A DNA stretch of 64,000 nt from Paraburkholderia xenovorans LB400 (GTDB lineage Bacteria; Pseudomonadota; Gammaproteobacteria; Burkholderiales; Burkholderiaceae). Position 1 is the stretch's first letter; the number at the start of each line of letters is the position of its first letter. Below are positions 53,933-63,277 of the stretch, piece after piece. Location: contig NC_007951.1 of assembly GCF_000013645.1 (NCBI RefSeq), positions 2,542,001 to 2,606,000 of the forward strand. Reading direction: 5' to 3'. The translations under genes were made by a program, and so were the position numbers. The notes beneath the pieces were generated by a model. That model did not search any database. It had not been told where the DNA came from and saw only the letters and a list, made by a program, of their open reading frames with translations.

Positions 53933-54688
53933 TTAAACGAATGCGCGCGCCATCAATTGAATGCCCAGTCCGAGCAGACAGATAAAGAACCAGCGCCTGA
54001 AGGTCTGCGCGCCGATACGTCCGCGCACGCGCTGTCCGAGCCACATGCCGAACAGTGCCGGGACCACGGCGAAGAACGACTCGCCCAGATCGCCGGGCGC
54101 AAACGCGTGCTCTCTGGCAAGCCCGATCGCGAGCGCGATGGTGGACACCGTGAACGAAAGCCCGAGCGCCTGCACCAGATCCTCTTTCTTCAACGCCAAC
54201 CCTTGCAGATAGGGTACGGCCGGCACGACAAACACGCCGGTGCCGCCGGTGACGACACCCGTCACCGCGCCGATCGCCGGCGACAACCAGCGCTCATGCC
54301 GCGCCGGCACCGAGAAGCGCCATGCCAGCAAACCGGCCACCGCATAGAGCGTCAGCGCGGCACCGAGACCGACCACGGCCCACTCGCCGCCGCCCCCCGC
54401 AATGAACGACGCGGCCCCCACCGTGCCGGCGACGATGCCCAGCATCATCGGCCACAAACGTCTGACGAGCATCCGCACGCTCGGCCCCGCCACCAGTTGC
54501 CAGACGTTCGTGATGAAGGACGGCAACAGCAGCATGGCGGCGGCCTGCGCCGGCAGCATCAGCGTGCCGAGCACGCCCATCGCGACCGTCGGCAGTCCCA
54601 TGCCGGTCACGCCCTTGACGAAGCCGGCGACAACGAAAGTCACGGCGACCACACCCGCGCGCATCGCAAACGAAGAGATCATCGGCAT
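53933..54688 (-). CDS. TauE/SafE-family sulfite/organosulfonate-type permease
   Basis: 251 residues from the ATG before PMISSFAMR; a TTG eight codons upstream is open. About eight hydrophobic helices. The family repeat appears twice: FVKGVTGMGLPTVAMGVL and AVTGVVTGGTGVFVVPAVPYLQGL. Members export or import anions such as sulfite, sulfoacetate or other organic acids; the substrate cannot be told. It is divergent from a LysR gene 130 bp away, which likely controls it. Confidence 0.88.
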   Translation of the reverse strand: MPMISSFAMRAGVVAVTFVVAGFVKGVTGMGLPTVAMGVLGTLMLPAQAAAMLLLPSFITNVWQLVAGPSVRMLVRRLWPMMLGIVAGTVGAASFIAGGGGEWAVVGLGAALTLYAVAGLLAWRFSVPARHERWLSPAIGAVTGVVTGGTGVFVVPAVPYLQGLALKKEDLVQALGLSFTVSTIALAIGLAREHAFAPGDLGESFFAVVPALFGMWLGQRVRGRIGAQTFRRWFFICLLGLGIQLMARAFV

Positions 54689-54817
54689 GTCGTTATTGAA
54701 GTGATGCGGCAATTCTCAATCGCCGCAAGGCCGGCCACAATGCGTAAGATACTTACCGTGACTTAGGCTGGGGCTAAGGCACGCGCCCCCGTGAAACCGC
54801 ACCTCCACTTGCTCTCC

Positions 54818-55702
54818 ATGCGCTTCGACCTGATCGACCTACGCCTCTTTCTGCATATCCTCGAAACCGGCAGCATCACGCACGGCGCGGCGCGCGCGAA
54901 CATGTCGCTGCCCTCGGCGAGCGCGCGGCTGCGCGGCATGGAAGACGCACTCGGCATGCCGCTGCTCGAACGCGGCCGGCGCGGCGTCGAATCCACGCCG
55001 ACCGGCGACACGCTCGCGCATCACGCGCGGCTCGTGCTCGGACAGATCGAAAGAATGCAGGGCGAACTGGGCGAGCATCAGGAAGGCCGCAAGGCCTGCA
55101 TACGGCTGTGGACCAACACGGCGGCCATCACCGAGTTCCTGCCGGCCGCGATCGGTCTCTTTCTGCGCGATCACCCGAACGTGCAGATCGACCTGAAGGA
55201 GCGGCAAAGCAGCGAAACGGTCAAGGCGGTGCTGAGCGGCGCGGCTGAAATCGGCATCATTTCCGATGCGGTCGAACACGGCGCGTTGCAGACCTTCCCC
55301 TTCGCCATCGACAAACTGGTGCTCGTCACGAGCCGTGACGATGCGCTCGCCACATGCCGCCGTACGACGCTGGCCGAAGTGGCGGACCGGGAGTTCATCG
55401 GGCTGAGCGCGGACAGCGCGTTGCAGGCCTACCTCGGCGAGCGCGCGCTGCTGGCGGGCCAGCCGCTCAGCTTCCGCACCCACGTGCGGACCTTCGACGC
55501 CGTGTGCTGCATGGTCGACCAGGGCGCCGGAGTGGGTATCGTGCCGGCCACGGCGGCGAAGCGCTATCGCGGCACGCCCGGCATCCGCACGATCGAGCTG
55601 ACCGATAGCTGGGCCACGCGCCAGTTGCTGATCTGCATGCGCGACCTGAACGCGATGGCGCGGCCGGAAAAGGCGCTTGTCCGGCATCTGGCCGGGATTT
55701 GA
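54818..55702 (+). CDS. LysR-family regulator, probably of the TauE/SafE gene
   Basis: 294 residues from the ATG before RFDLIDLRLFLH; a GTG nine codons earlier (54791) is also possible and no ribosome site decides. The wHTH is FLHILETGSITHGAARANMSLPSASARLRGMEDALGMPLLERG. The effector domain is about 95-290 with ATAAKRYRGTPGIRTIEL. It is divergent from the permease gene. Confidence 0.87.
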   Translation: MRFDLIDLRLFLHILETGSITHGAARANMSLPSASARLRGMEDALGMPLLERGRRGVESTPTGDTLAHHARLVLGQIERMQGELGEHQEGRKACIRLWTNTAAITEFLPAAIGLFLRDHPNVQIDLKERQSSETVKAVLSGAAEIGIISDAVEHGALQTFPFAIDKLVLVTSRDDALATCRRTTLAEVADREFIGLSADSALQAYLGERALLAGQPLSFRTHVRTFDAVCCMVDQGAGVGIVPATAAKRYRGTPGIRTIELTDSWATRQLLICMRDLNAMARPEKALVRHLAGI

Positions 55703-55885
55703 AATGCGCGCCCCAGGGGCGATACTGAGCCGGTCGCGCACTTTGAATTATCAGCCTGATTTATCTGACTGACCATTTTTAATCGATTTGCCTGATTTGG
55801 CGTGGTTTCTTATCCTTGATGCACTTGCTGCACAACCGCATGCGATCCGACGCATGCGCCGTCCGCTCATTCTGCCGGCCCTATC

Positions 55886-56863
55886 ATGGAAAGAACCACC
55901 TTTAACGTGCGCGTAGACAGCGTCCGTGACGAAGCGCACGGCGTGCGCTCGTTCAGCGTGTCGCGTCTGGACGGCCAGCCGTTCGACCACTACGAACCCG
56001 GCGCACATATCGACGTTACCGGACCTTCCGGCGTCACGCGGCAATACTCGTTGTGCGGCGATCCGGATCACCGTGAAACGCATCTGTTTGCAGTGAAGCG
56101 TGAAGACGCCTCGCGCGGCGGTTCGCGTTCGCTGCATGACGAAGTCACGGTTGGCAGCCAATTGACCATCGGCGCACCGCGCAATCTGTTCCAACTCGCG
56201 CCGGGCGCCGAAGAACATGTTCTGATCGCCGCCGGTATCGGCGTAACGCCACTCCTGAGCATGGCGTACCGCTTGCTCAAACAGCGGCAACCCTTCGTTC
56301 TGCACTATTTCGCGCGCAGTGCCGAACACGCGGCGTTCTTGCCGCTGCTCTCACGCGCGCCGTTCAGTGAATACGTGAAGCTGCATTTCGGCGTCGAGCG
56401 CGATCGGCTCGATGCGGTACTCGGCGATTGTCTCGCGGATGCGCGCGACGGCACGCACATTTACACGTGCGGGCCGTCGGCTTTCATGGAACGCGTGGTG
56501 GCGATCGGCGAAACGCGTGTCCAGCCGCAAGCGATTCACCTCGAACGATTCGCGGCCGAGCCGGCTTCGACCACGAGCGCCGAATCCGCCACGCTCGATA
56601 CCTTCGACGTGCGAATTGCAAGCAGCGGCGCGACCGTGCGTGTGGACAGGAACACGACTATCGTCGCGGCGCTCGCGTCGATCGGCATCGAAGTGGATAC
56701 GTCGTGCGGCGAAGGTGTGTGCGGCACGTGCATGGTCGACGTGGTGAGCGGCACGCCCGAGCATCGCGACCATTGCCTGAGCAAAGCGGAACGCGCGAGC
56801 GGCAAGGTGATCTGCTGCTGCATCTCGCGCGCGGCATCGCCGGTTCTGGTGCTGGATCTGTAA
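55886..56863 (+). CDS. Phthalate-dioxygenase-type reductase (FMN, NAD, C-terminal [2Fe-2S])
   Basis: 325 residues. Domain order: flavin domain with RQYSLCGDP (about 52-60), NAD domain with LIAAGIGVTPLLSMAY (about 113-128) and TCGPSAFMERV, and C-terminal plant ferredoxin with CGEGVCGTCMVDV and a distal Cys in HRDHC (all four Fe ligands). Class IA oxygenase reductases of this layout pass NADH electrons to Rieske oxygenases. The nearest Rieske oxygenase is about 4.6 kb away beyond the cat genes. A link is plausible since no other reductase is present. Confidence 0.9.
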   Translation: MERTTFNVRVDSVRDEAHGVRSFSVSRLDGQPFDHYEPGAHIDVTGPSGVTRQYSLCGDPDHRETHLFAVKREDASRGGSRSLHDEVTVGSQLTIGAPRNLFQLAPGAEEHVLIAAGIGVTPLLSMAYRLLKQRQPFVLHYFARSAEHAAFLPLLSRAPFSEYVKLHFGVERDRLDAVLGDCLADARDGTHIYTCGPSAFMERVVAIGETRVQPQAIHLERFAAEPASTTSAESATLDTFDVRIASSGATVRVDRNTTIVAALASIGIEVDTSCGEGVCGTCMVDVVSGTPEHRDHCLSKAERASGKVICCCISRAASPVLVLDL

Positions 56864-56874
56864 AGACCGGCCAG

Positions 56875-56897
56875 GGTGCTGCAATCGCAGCACCTTT
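56875..56897 (+). terminator. Hairpin between convergent reductase and catC
   Basis: GGTGCTG/CAGCACC stem with a six-base loop and TTT after it, 12 bp beyond the reductase stop. The T-run is short, so it is a modest terminator. Confidence 0.65.
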
Positions 56898-56912
56898 CCC
56901 AAACGCCGGCTG

Positions 56913-57203
56913 TTACCGGTCGTCGTCGCGAATTGACGACGCATGCCGGCACAGCGCGCGCACTTCGACATCCATATACGGAAACAGCGGCAACTGGCTC
57001 AGCACGTCGTGCAGATGCGCGGGGCTCTCCACGTCGAACACGCTGATATTCGCGTAGCGCCCGGCAATCCGCCACAAATGCCGCCACACGCCTTCCTGTT
57101 GCAGCCTTTGCGACATCGCTTTCTCATCGGCCTTCAGGCGCGCGGCGCGTTCGGCGTCCATATCCACCGGCAGATTGACGGTCATTTCAACGTGAAACAG
57201 CAT
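56913..57203 (-). CDS. catC: Muconolactone delta-isomerase
   Basis: 96 residues with TAGGAG upstream, the usual family length. MLFHVEMTVNLPVDMD and the C-terminal LSQLPLFPYMDVEVRALCRHAS are hallmarks. It converts muconolactone to 3-oxoadipate enol-lactone as a cytoplasmic oligomer. It is the last gene of catBAC, 113 bp after catA. Confidence 0.95.
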   Translation of the reverse strand: MLFHVEMTVNLPVDMDAERAARLKADEKAMSQRLQQEGVWRHLWRIAGRYANISVFDVESPAHLHDVLSQLPLFPYMDVEVRALCRHASSIRDDDR

Positions 57204-57316
57204 GCTTGCTCCTATCCCTGATCGATAACCAAAAAGCCCTGGTGGCCCGGCCGATCTCGCCGCGCAACCAGGGTTGACAGATTCATGCGGTACGTCCAGC
57301 CGTTTTCTCGCGCGAA

Positions 57317-58225
57317 TCAGGCTTCAGCGCGCAAACGCTCCACTTCGGCGTCAGGCAGGTTGTCGCGTTCCCTGAACAGCGTGAAGTCGAAATCGATCAA
57401 CGCGAAATTGCCGTCCACGCCATACGGTTTGCCTTCGGCGCCCTCGGCCTGCTTGACGGCAGGCACGAGTCCGTCGCGCGTGGCGAACGCGAAGTCGTCC
57501 CACAGATACGGATCGCCGTCGATGTTGATCTGCGTGGTCAGCTTGCGGAACCCCGGCGCGGAAACGAAAAAGTGAATATGCGCCGGACGATGCCCATGAC
57601 GGCCGAGCTGATCGAGCAGCAACTGTGTCTGCCCTTGCGGCGGCACGCTATAGCCGACCGGCACGACGCTGCGGAAACTGTATTTGCCTTCGGCGTCGGT
57701 ACGGATCGAGCGGCGCAGATTGAAGGCCGGCTGCGATTTGTCGAAGTACGAGTAGTTGCCGAGATGATTCGCGTGCCACACCTCCACGAGCGCATGCGCC
57801 AGAGGCTTGCCGTCTTCGCCCAGCACGCGGCCGCGCATCACCAGCGTCTGGCCCGGATCGGTGCCGTCGTCGAGCCGCGCATGCCCTTCGGAGAGCGGCG
57901 CGCCGGCCACGTACAACGGACCTTCAATGGTGCGCGGCGTGCCGCCTTCGATCCCGGCCTTCGCCTCCGCTTCGTCCAGACGCAGATCGAGAAAATGCTC
58001 GAATCCCAGACCCGCGGCCAGCAGACCGAGCTCGCCGCTCTTGCCGGCGTCGCCGAGATAGTTCAGCGCGGTCCAGAATTCGGCGGGCTGCACGTCGAGG
58101 TCTTCGATCGTATAGAACAGATCCTGCACGATCCGGTTGACGATCTGCGTGGTGCGCGGATTGCCTGCGTGGATGGCGCTGTCGTTGATCTTCTGGAGCA
58201 ACGCGTCGATAGCTTGCCTGTTCAT
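57317..58225 (-). CDS. catA: Catechol 1,2-dioxygenase
   Basis: 302 residues from the ATG before NRQAIDALLQ, with AGGAGA upstream. An N-terminal helical linker domain is followed by the intradiol core: GPLYVAGAP (first Tyr ligand region), HANHLGNYSYFD, RTDAEGKYSFRSVVPVGYSVPP (second Tyr) and GRHGHRPAHIHFFVSAPG (two His ligands). Non-heme Fe(III) enzyme; opens catechol to cis,cis-muconate. It is in one operon with catB (47 bp) and catC. Confidence 0.95.
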   Translation of the reverse strand: MNRQAIDALLQKINDSAIHAGNPRTTQIVNRIVQDLFYTIEDLDVQPAEFWTALNYLGDAGKSGELGLLAAGLGFEHFLDLRLDEAEAKAGIEGGTPRTIEGPLYVAGAPLSEGHARLDDGTDPGQTLVMRGRVLGEDGKPLAHALVEVWHANHLGNYSYFDKSQPAFNLRRSIRTDAEGKYSFRSVVPVGYSVPPQGQTQLLLDQLGRHGHRPAHIHFFVSAPGFRKLTTQINIDGDPYLWDDFAFATRDGLVPAVKQAEGAEGKPYGVDGNFALIDFDFTLFRERDNLPDAEVERLRAEA

Positions 58226-58272
58226 GGGGTATCTCCTTCGTATGATGTTCTGGATGGCTAACGGATGAGCCT

Positions 58273-59430
58273 TCAGTTCGTGGTAACGCTGGCACCTTTG
58301 CGCGTATCGCGTCGCAGGCGGTCGATCTTGTCCCAGTCGAGCGTGATGCCAAGACCCGGACCTTGAGGCAGGTGCAGCGCAAAGTTCTCGTAGCGCAGCG
58401 GTTCGGTGAGAATTTCTTCGGTCAGCAGCAACGGGCCGAACAGTTCGGTGCCCCACTTCAGCTCGCCGAAGGTGCTGAACAGTTGCGCCGAAGCCATCGT
58501 GCCCACCGCGCCTTCGAGCATGGTGCCGCCATACAGGTCGATATTCGCGGCCGAGGCGATGGCCGCCACCTGCGCCGCGCCCGCGAGGCCGCCCGATTGC
58601 GCGATCTTCACGGCGAAGACATCGGCGGCACGGGCACTGGCAATCGCGAACGCGTCGGCCGGACCGTGCAGCGCCTCGTCCGCCATGATCGGCACTTGAG
58701 CGAGGTCGGTCAGACGTTTGAGGCCCGCGCGGTTTTCCGCGGCAATGGGCTGCTCGATCAGCGCCACGCCGGCATCGGCGAAACGCCGCGCGGCCCAGAT
58801 CGTTTCCGATTCCGTCCATGCCTGGTTCACATCGACCCGCACTTCGCCGCGCCCTTCCAGTGCTTTCCTGATGGCGACGACATGCGCCACGTCGTCGGCC
58901 AGCGCGCGCGAGCCGATCTTCAGCTTGAATACCCGATGCCGCTTCGTCTCGTACACCTGCCCGGCTTCGTCGATATCGCGCTTCGTGTCGCCGCTCGCGA
59001 GCGTCCACGCCACGTCCACGCAATCGCGCACGCGACCGCCGAACAGTTCCGACAGCGGCACGCCGAGGCGCTGTGCCTGCGCGTCGAACAGCGCCGTTTC
59101 CAGCGCGGATTTCGCAAAGCGGTTGCCCTGAAACAGCTCGCGCAGTTTTGCCATCGCGGCGCCCGGACGCGTTGCGTCCAACCCTTTGAGCAGCGGCGCG
59201 AAATAGGTGTCGATGTTGACCTTGATACTTTCCGGGCTTTCCTCACCGTAAGCGAGGCCGCCGATGGTGGTGCCCTCGCCTACGCCGACTACCCCGTCGG
59301 CGCAACGGATGCGCACCAGCACCAGCGTCTGGCAATTCATCGTTGCGACCGAGAGCCGGTGCGGACGGATCGTCGGTACGTCGACGAGAATCGTCTCCAC
59401 GCTCTCGATCTTCACGGGTGTTGCTATCAT
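58273..59430 (-). CDS. catB: Muconate cycloisomerase
   Basis: 385 residues; AGGAGG before the ATG. Enolase superfamily: FKLKIGS (KxK with the base Lys), VRVDVNQAW (metal Asp), LIEQPIAAEN (metal Glu), PIMADEALHG (metal Asp) and KIAQSGGLAGA (second catalytic Lys). It converts cis,cis-muconate to muconolactone. First gene of catBAC; divergent from catR with an operator in the 104-bp gap. Confidence 0.95.
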   Translation of the reverse strand: MIATPVKIESVETILVDVPTIRPHRLSVATMNCQTLVLVRIRCADGVVGVGEGTTIGGLAYGEESPESIKVNIDTYFAPLLKGLDATRPGAAMAKLRELFQGNRFAKSALETALFDAQAQRLGVPLSELFGGRVRDCVDVAWTLASGDTKRDIDEAGQVYETKRHRVFKLKIGSRALADDVAHVVAIRKALEGRGEVRVDVNQAWTESETIWAARRFADAGVALIEQPIAAENRAGLKRLTDLAQVPIMADEALHGPADAFAIASARAADVFAVKIAQSGGLAGAAQVAAIASAANIDLYGGTMLEGAVGTMASAQLFSTFGELKWGTELFGPLLLTEEILTEPLRYENFALHLPQGPGLGITLDWDKIDRLRRDTRKGASVTTN

Positions 59431-59516
59431 TCGTTGCCCTCCTGAACTGCCTGACCGGGAGCCCCCATATTAGAAACAAACCCGCGAAGCAGTCCAACAC
59501 CGATTCCGACTACTTC

Positions 59517-59533
59517 CATACCTTAGAGGTATG
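59517..59533. promoter_or_regulatory. CatR/BenM-type operator
   Basis: CATACCT-TAG-AGGTATG is a perfect 7-bp dyad and contains ATAC-N7-GTAT, the LysR-type site known for CatM/BenM/CatR regulators. It touches the catR start codon region, fitting autorepression, and lies about 90-100 bp upstream of catB, fitting activation. Confidence 0.8.
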
Positions 59534-59534
59534 C

Positions 59535-60422
59535 ATGGAACTTCGCCAACTCCGCTATTTCATCGCGGTCGCGGAAGAAATGAACATCACGCGGGCCGCC
59601 AATCGCCTGCACATGACGCAGCCGCCGCTCAGCCGGCAGATCCAGCAGATCGAAGAAAACGTCGGCCTGCCGCTGTTCGAACGCGGCTCGCGGCCATTGC
59701 GGCTGACCGAAGCCGGCCGCATTTTCTATGCGCAGGCAAAGCGCCTGATCGATGAAGCGGACGAGCTCGCCCCGCTCACGCGGCGCCTCGCGCAACTGGC
59801 CGAGCGCGTCGTGATCGGCTTCGTGCCGTCGACGCTTTATGGCGCGCTGCCCGCCGTGATCCGTGCGTTTCGTGAAGCCGCGCCGCATATCGAGCTCTCG
59901 CTGATCGAAATGTTCACGATCGAGCAGCTCGGGGCGCTCAAGGGCGGCCGCATCGACGTTGGCTTCGGGCGCCTGCGCTTCGACGACGCGCAACTCGCGC
60001 GCGAAGTCCTCGTCGAAGAACGGATGATTGCGGCGCTGCCGCAAGACCATCCGCTGGCGCGCCAGAAGAAGGCGCTGACATTGGCGGCGCTCGCGCAGGA
60101 AACCCTGATCGTCTATCCGAGCACGCCGCGGCCGAGCTATGCCGACCAGCAGCTATCGGCCATGCACGATCATGCATTGGAGCCGAAGGCGATCCATGAA
60201 GTGCGGGAATTGCAGACCGCGTTGGGTCTGGTCGCGGCGCAGGTGGGCGTGTGCCTGGTGCCGGAGAGCGTGGAGGGTTTGCGCGCGCACGGCGTGGTGT
60301 ACCGGCCGATTCCGGCGGCCAACGTTGCTTCGCCGATCATCATGAGCCGCCGTTTGCAGGACGAATCGCCGACCACCACGTTGCTCTGTTCGCTCGCACG
60401 TGAGCTGTTCAAACGGGTTTGA
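59535..60422 (+). CDS. catR: CatR, LysR-family activator of the cat operon
   Basis: 295 residues from the ATG with GAGG six bases upstream. The wHTH is MELRQLRYFIAVAEEMNITRAANRLHMTQPPLSRQIQQIEENVGLPLFER, characteristic of the CatR/ClcR/BenM branch. The effector domain begins VVIGFVPSTLYGALPAVIRAF. Members sense cis,cis-muconate. It is divergent from catB with the ATAC-N7-GTAT operator between. Confidence 0.93.
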   Translation: MELRQLRYFIAVAEEMNITRAANRLHMTQPPLSRQIQQIEENVGLPLFERGSRPLRLTEAGRIFYAQAKRLIDEADELAPLTRRLAQLAERVVIGFVPSTLYGALPAVIRAFREAAPHIELSLIEMFTIEQLGALKGGRIDVGFGRLRFDDAQLAREVLVEERMIAALPQDHPLARQKKALTLAALAQETLIVYPSTPRPSYADQQLSAMHDHALEPKAIHEVRELQTALGLVAAQVGVCLVPESVEGLRAHGVVYRPIPAANVASPIIMSRRLQDESPTTTLLCSLARELFKRV

Positions 60423-60445
60423 CGAGATTTAACCGGGCCGCGCGG

Positions 60446-61399
60446 TCACTTCCCATCGAAGTGCCGCACGATATCCGCCATCAGGTTGCGCAGCCACACG
60501 TTGCCCTCGTCCTGATCGAAATGCTCGTGCCAGTGCATCGTCACGGCCGCGATCGGCAAGGTCACGGGCAACTCGTAGATCTGAAAATTGCCGCCGCGAT
60601 TGAAAATCTGCGCAAGGCGCCGCGGCAGCGTGGCGAACAGATCGGTGACCGCCAGCACGCTCGGCAACGCCACGAAATGCGGTAGTTCCAGCGCGATATG
60701 ACGCCCCACGCCCTGCGTGCGGAATTCGTCGTCGAGCGCGCGGTGACTGTGCTCGACCGACGTGATCTGCACGTGCGAAGCATCCAGAAACGCCTTCAGA
60801 CTCAGCTCCTTCGCGCGCGGCAAGCCGCGGCGCTTCCTCGTCATGCATACGTACGTCTCTTCGAACAGTGCCTGATGGCGCGTGCGTGCGGTCAGTGTAG
60901 GCAGATTGCCGATGGCGAAATCGAGCCGGCTCGCGCGCAATGCGTCTTCGATCTCCTCGACCGGCAACGGCTCGATGCGCAATCTCACGCGCGGCGCCTG
61001 CTGGTGCAAAGCCTCGCAAATGGGCGGCAGATAGGCGAGTTCGCCCGCATCCGAAAGCGACACGCGAAACGTGCGCGTGCTCACCGCCGGGTCGAAATGT
61101 TCCGCGTAGCGCAGCGCCTCGCGCACCGTGTCCAGCGCGCGCGCCACGATAGCCGACAGCTCCAGCGCTATCGGCGTGGGCTGCATGCCGGCGCGCGTGC
61201 GGATAAAGAGCGGGTCGTCGAATAGCGTGCGCAAACGCCCCAGCGAATAGCTGATGGCGGGCTGCGACAACGCCAGCCGCTCGCCCGCGCGAGTCAGGCT
61301 GCGTTCTTCGACGATCGCCTGAAAAACGCGCAGCAGGTTGAGGTCGACCTGATCCAGCGAATTCATCCAGATATCCATGCGGTTGATTTTATATTTCAT
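60446..61399 (-). CDS. LysR-family (NahR/NodD-type) regulator of the adjacent dioxygenase
   Basis: 317 residues from the first ATG; ATGs at 61378 and 61366 are in frame and the last gives the common MNSLDQVDLNLLRVFQAI start. The wHTH (VDLNLLRVFQAIVEERSLTRAGERLALSQPAISYSL) is of the NahR/LinR type that activates aromatic degradation genes. It is divergent from the Rieske alpha subunit across 71 bp that contain A/T-rich sequence suited to an operator. Confidence 0.88.
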   Translation of the reverse strand: MKYKINRMDIWMNSLDQVDLNLLRVFQAIVEERSLTRAGERLALSQPAISYSLGRLRTLFDDPLFIRTRAGMQPTPIALELSAIVARALDTVREALRYAEHFDPAVSTRTFRVSLSDAGELAYLPPICEALHQQAPRVRLRIEPLPVEEIEDALRASRLDFAIGNLPTLTARTRHQALFEETYVCMTRKRRGLPRAKELSLKAFLDASHVQITSVEHSHRALDDEFRTQGVGRHIALELPHFVALPSVLAVTDLFATLPRRLAQIFNRGGNFQIYELPVTLPIAAVTMHWHEHFDQDEGNVWLRNLMADIVRHFDGK

Positions 61400-61470
61400 T
61401 TTAGATCAATTTGACGCATATCAACGGGTCGGCGAGACTGGCCTTCATCCACCACCCCACCTGCATAGCC

Positions 61471-62754
61471 ATGAGCGAATCCCCGTATCAGAGCGTCGAC
61501 GCGAGCGCGTTGTATCAGCGCGCGCAGTCCGATCGCGTGGCCCCGTCGCTGTACTACGACCCTGCCGTTTTCGAAGCGGAACTCGAACGCATTTTCTACA
61601 AGACATGGGTCTGGGTCGCGCACGAAAGCGAATTGCCGGATCCGGGCGACTTCCGCACCACCACGATCGGCCGTCAGCCGGTGATCGTGGTGCGCGACAA
61701 GACCGGCGCGGTCAACGTATTGCAGAACCGCTGCCGCCACCGCGGCGCAACCGTCTGCGAACAGCACAAGGGCAACGCCAAAGGCTTCACGTGCCCTTAT
61801 CACAGCTGGACCTATGGTCTCGACGGCGCACTGCGCGCACTGCCGTACGGCGACGGTTACGAAGGCGTGATCGACAAGACCGAGCTGCCGCTCGCCAGCC
61901 TGCGCGTGGGCATCTATCAAGGCCTGATCTTCGCGAGCTTCAATCAGGAGATCGAGCCGCTCGAAGATTTCCTCGGCGGTGCGAAACCGTGGATCGACCT
62001 GTTCATGAAGCAAGGCGCCGGCTATCCGGTCAAGACCAACGGCGAGCATCGCTTTCGCTTTAACGGCAACTGGAAGATCCAGCTCGAGAACACCACGGAT
62101 CTGTATCACTTCCCCGTGGTCCACAAGTCGTGGCTGAAATCGATCGACGAGGAAACCACCGCCGCGATCACGAGCTTCATGACAAGCGACCAGGCTTTCT
62201 GCCGTTCGCTCGGCAACGGCCACAGCCTCGCCGTGCTGATGCCGGAACTAGTCGATCTCGACCGCGATGACGGCGCGCCGATCCCCGAGCGCTTCACAGA
62301 GCTGGCCGCGTCACTCGCAAAAGACCACACGCCGGAACAAGTGCGCCGTATCGTGCGCTCGCTGATGGGCGTCGGCTTCAATCTGAATCTGTTTCCGAAC
62401 CTCGCGCTGTCGATGGCGTTTTTCCGCGTACTGCGGCCCATTTCCGCGAACGAGACCGAGATCCGTCATGTCGCCCTCGCAATGGACGGCGGCCCCGAAG
62501 AAGCGAACCGTGTGCGCCTGCGCATTCACGAACACTTCCAGGGCCCGTTCGGTTTCGGCAGTCCGGACGACGCCGAAGCGTGGGAACGCGTGCAGCGCGG
62601 CTCGCACGCCGGCCCCGATCTGCCGATTCTCGTCAACCGTGGCCTGAATCGCGAGAGCACGGCGCCGAATGGCGAAAAAACCGCCCACGCCACGGACGAA
62701 ACCGGCATGCGCGAAGCTTACGCGCAATGGCGCACGATGATGGAGCAGGCATGA
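61471..62754 (+). CDS. Rieske ring-hydroxylating dioxygenase alpha subunit
   Basis: 427 residues. The Rieske cluster is CRHRGATVC ... CPYH (CxH-x17-CxxH, about 90-115). The mononuclear iron site is NTTDLYHFPVVH (D-x2-H-x4-H) near residue 210-222, with a later Asp expected near 340-360. It adds O2 across an aromatic ring. The neighbouring cat genes and the absence of a cis-diol dehydrogenase suggest a substrate such as anthranilate or a 2-substituted benzoate that gives catechol directly, but the sequence does not decide. It overlaps the beta subunit gene. Confidence 0.9.
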   Translation: MSESPYQSVDASALYQRAQSDRVAPSLYYDPAVFEAELERIFYKTWVWVAHESELPDPGDFRTTTIGRQPVIVVRDKTGAVNVLQNRCRHRGATVCEQHKGNAKGFTCPYHSWTYGLDGALRALPYGDGYEGVIDKTELPLASLRVGIYQGLIFASFNQEIEPLEDFLGGAKPWIDLFMKQGAGYPVKTNGEHRFRFNGNWKIQLENTTDLYHFPVVHKSWLKSIDEETTAAITSFMTSDQAFCRSLGNGHSLAVLMPELVDLDRDDGAPIPERFTELAASLAKDHTPEQVRRIVRSLMGVGFNLNLFPNLALSMAFFRVLRPISANETEIRHVALAMDGGPEEANRVRLRIHEHFQGPFGFGSPDDAEAWERVQRGSHAGPDLPILVNRGLNRESTAPNGEKTAHATDETGMREAYAQWRTMMEQA

Positions 62755-63251
62755 TGGACGACAGGAACACGCTGTTTTCGCAGAAGACATTCACCGGCGC
62801 GATCGAACTCATCTGGCGCGAAGCGGAACTGCTGGACCGCAAGGACTATCGCGAGTGGCTGTCGCTGTGGGACCCCACGGGCTTCTACGTGGTGCCGATC
62901 GAGCACGACACCACCGACTTCGCCGCCACGCTGAACTATGCGTACGACGATCACGACATGCGCGAAAAACGCGTGCAGCGCATGACGTCCGGCTATTCGG
63001 TATCGGCTGCCGACGCCGCCCGCACCGTACGCACCGTGTCGCGTTTCACGCTCACCAGCGAAGCGGCCGACGAAGTCACGGTGAACTCGGCGCAAGTCAT
63101 CGTCGCGTTCAAGCGCGGCAAGTCGACGCTGTTCGCGGCGGACCTCACGCATCGCATCGGTTTCGCGAGCGGAGAGCCGCGCATCGTGCAGAAGGTGATC
63201 CGCCTGATCGATTCGACCGATGCGTTGAGCGCGATCGGCTTCCTGCTCTGA
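62751..63251 (+). CDS. Ring-hydroxylating dioxygenase beta subunit
   Basis: 166 residues. The start ATG overlaps the alpha stop (ATGATG; either ATG may be used). SnoaL/NTF2-like beta subunit with LIWREAELLDRKDYREWLSLW, YAYDDHDMREKRVQRMTSGYS and IGFASGEPRIVQKVIRLID. It has a structural role in the alpha3-beta3 oxygenase. Directly followed by an MFS gene. Confidence 0.9.
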   Translation: MMDDRNTLFSQKTFTGAIELIWREAELLDRKDYREWLSLWDPTGFYVVPIEHDTTDFAATLNYAYDDHDMREKRVQRMTSGYSVSAADAARTVRTVSRFTLTSEAADEVTVNSAQVIVAFKRGKSTLFAADLTHRIGFASGEPRIVQKVIRLIDSTDALSAIGFLL

Positions 63252-63277
63252 ACCCCAAAAAACCAGCGAGCACGACG

